NCBI GenBank assembly: GCA_030598305.1
Contig: JAUVQC010000096.1
Location: forward strand, 1-5,805
Direction: 5' to 3'
DNA from: Actinomycetes bacterium
Lineage (GTDB): Bacteria > Actinomycetota > Acidimicrobiia > UBA5794
DNA: 5,805 nucleotides
This document shows, one piece after another, positions 5,501 to 5,805 of this stretch. The stretch's first letter is position 1, and each line of letters opens with the position of its first letter. Below the pieces are notes generated by a model. The model saw only the letters and a program-made list of their open reading frames with translations, searched no databases and was not told where the DNA came from. The translations under genes and the position numbers were made by a program.

Positions 5501-5805
5501 GTGGAACTTGTCGACTACTCCTTCGAGGACGGTGTGGCCGTGGTCACATTGAACCGCCCACCCGTGAATGCGTTGAACAACCTGTTGATCGGCGACATCG
5601 ATGAAGCCATCGGTATGGCCGAGTCGGTCGACGTCAGGGCGGTCGTCATCACAGGGACGCCACACTTCGCTGCTGGCGCGGATATCACCGCGTTCCAGAA
5701 GACATTCGACAGCGGCGGTGACGAGCGCCAGGCGTCAGGACTTTCCGAAGCGATCGCAAGACTCGCGAATTTGGAGAAACCGACGATCGCCGCTGTCAAC
5801 GGATT
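5501..5805 (+). CDS. Enoyl-CoA hydratase/isomerase (crotonase) family protein, N-terminal part
   Basis: This gene starts at GTG 5501, and 101 codons are visible before the right edge of the window. The N-terminus shows the crotonase pattern: DGVAVVTLNRPPVNALNN at 10-27, the strand RAVVITG at 46-52, and HFAAGADI at 55-62, which forms the first half of the oxyanion hole that stabilises the CoA-thioester enolate. LEKPTIAAVNG at 91-101 is the conserved run leading into the second half, which falls outside the window together with the catalytic acid residues. The exact reaction (hydratase, isomerase, decarboxylase or another crotonase activity) therefore cannot be told, nor whether a hydroxyacyl-CoA dehydrogenase domain follows. 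A good ribosome-binding site and a 30-base gap after meaB suggest joint expression and a role in acyl-CoA breakdown that feeds a B12-dependent mutase, which is inference from context. Confidence 0.92.
   Translation, partial: MELVDYSFEDGVAVVTLNRPPVNALNNLLIGDIDEAIGMAESVDVRAVVITGTPHFAAGADITAFQKTFDSGGDERQASGLSEAIARLANLEKPTIAAVNG

Noticed and set aside
5015..5665. A 216-codon open frame on the minus strand across meaB and the enoyl-CoA hydratase gene.
   Set aside because: It is antisense to two genes with clear family motifs, has no ribosome-binding site or recognisable domain, and long antisense frames are common in high-GC DNA.

Overview
The window is a compact, high-GC stretch with seven protein genes and almost no non-coding space. 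It looks like chromosomal housekeeping DNA from an actinobacterium. The clues are the base composition, frequent GTG starts and several TANNNT boxes placed 6-7 bases before start codons (the pattern of leaderless actinobacterial transcripts). A MutT1-like Nudix protein and a MurA with Asp in place of the usual active-site Cys point the same way. An uncultivated Acidimicrobiia-type lineage would fit, but that is inference from general resemblance, not a database result.

Layout. On the minus strand, reading leftwards from about 880, rpiB (ribose-5-phosphate isomerase B) is followed after only nine bases by a Nudix hydrolase that runs off the left edge. A 99-base divergent intergenic region (879-977) holds a 14-base palindrome. 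On the plus strand come a small predicted lipoprotein (978-1481), murA (1518-2771), a SpoIID/LytB-domain secreted protein whose start overlaps the murA stop (2768-4099), a stand-alone NifU C-terminal-domain (Nfu) Fe-S protein (4187-4483), the G-protein chaperone meaB (4544-5470), and the first 101 codons of an enoyl-CoA hydratase/isomerase that runs off the right edge.

How the genes fit together. murA and the SpoIID-like gene form a translationally coupled cell-wall pair: MurA makes the first committed peptidoglycan precursor, and SpoIID-domain proteins act on finished glycan strands. The same pair is adjacent in Bacillus (murAA-spoIID), so the linkage seems to be old and not tied to sporulation. 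The meaB-enoyl-CoA hydratase pair suggests acyl-CoA/propionate-type metabolism, with MeaB servicing a B12-dependent acyl-CoA mutase encoded elsewhere. rpiB and the Nudix gene form a separate sugar-phosphate/nucleotide clean-up pair.

I found no mobile elements, CRISPR arrays, tRNA or rRNA genes, and no convincing intrinsic terminators. Nothing here looks like a wholly new system. The most useful leads are the predicted fosfomycin-insensitive MurA, the murA-spoIID coupling, the uncharacterised tail of the SpoIID-like protein, and the apparent leaderless promoters.
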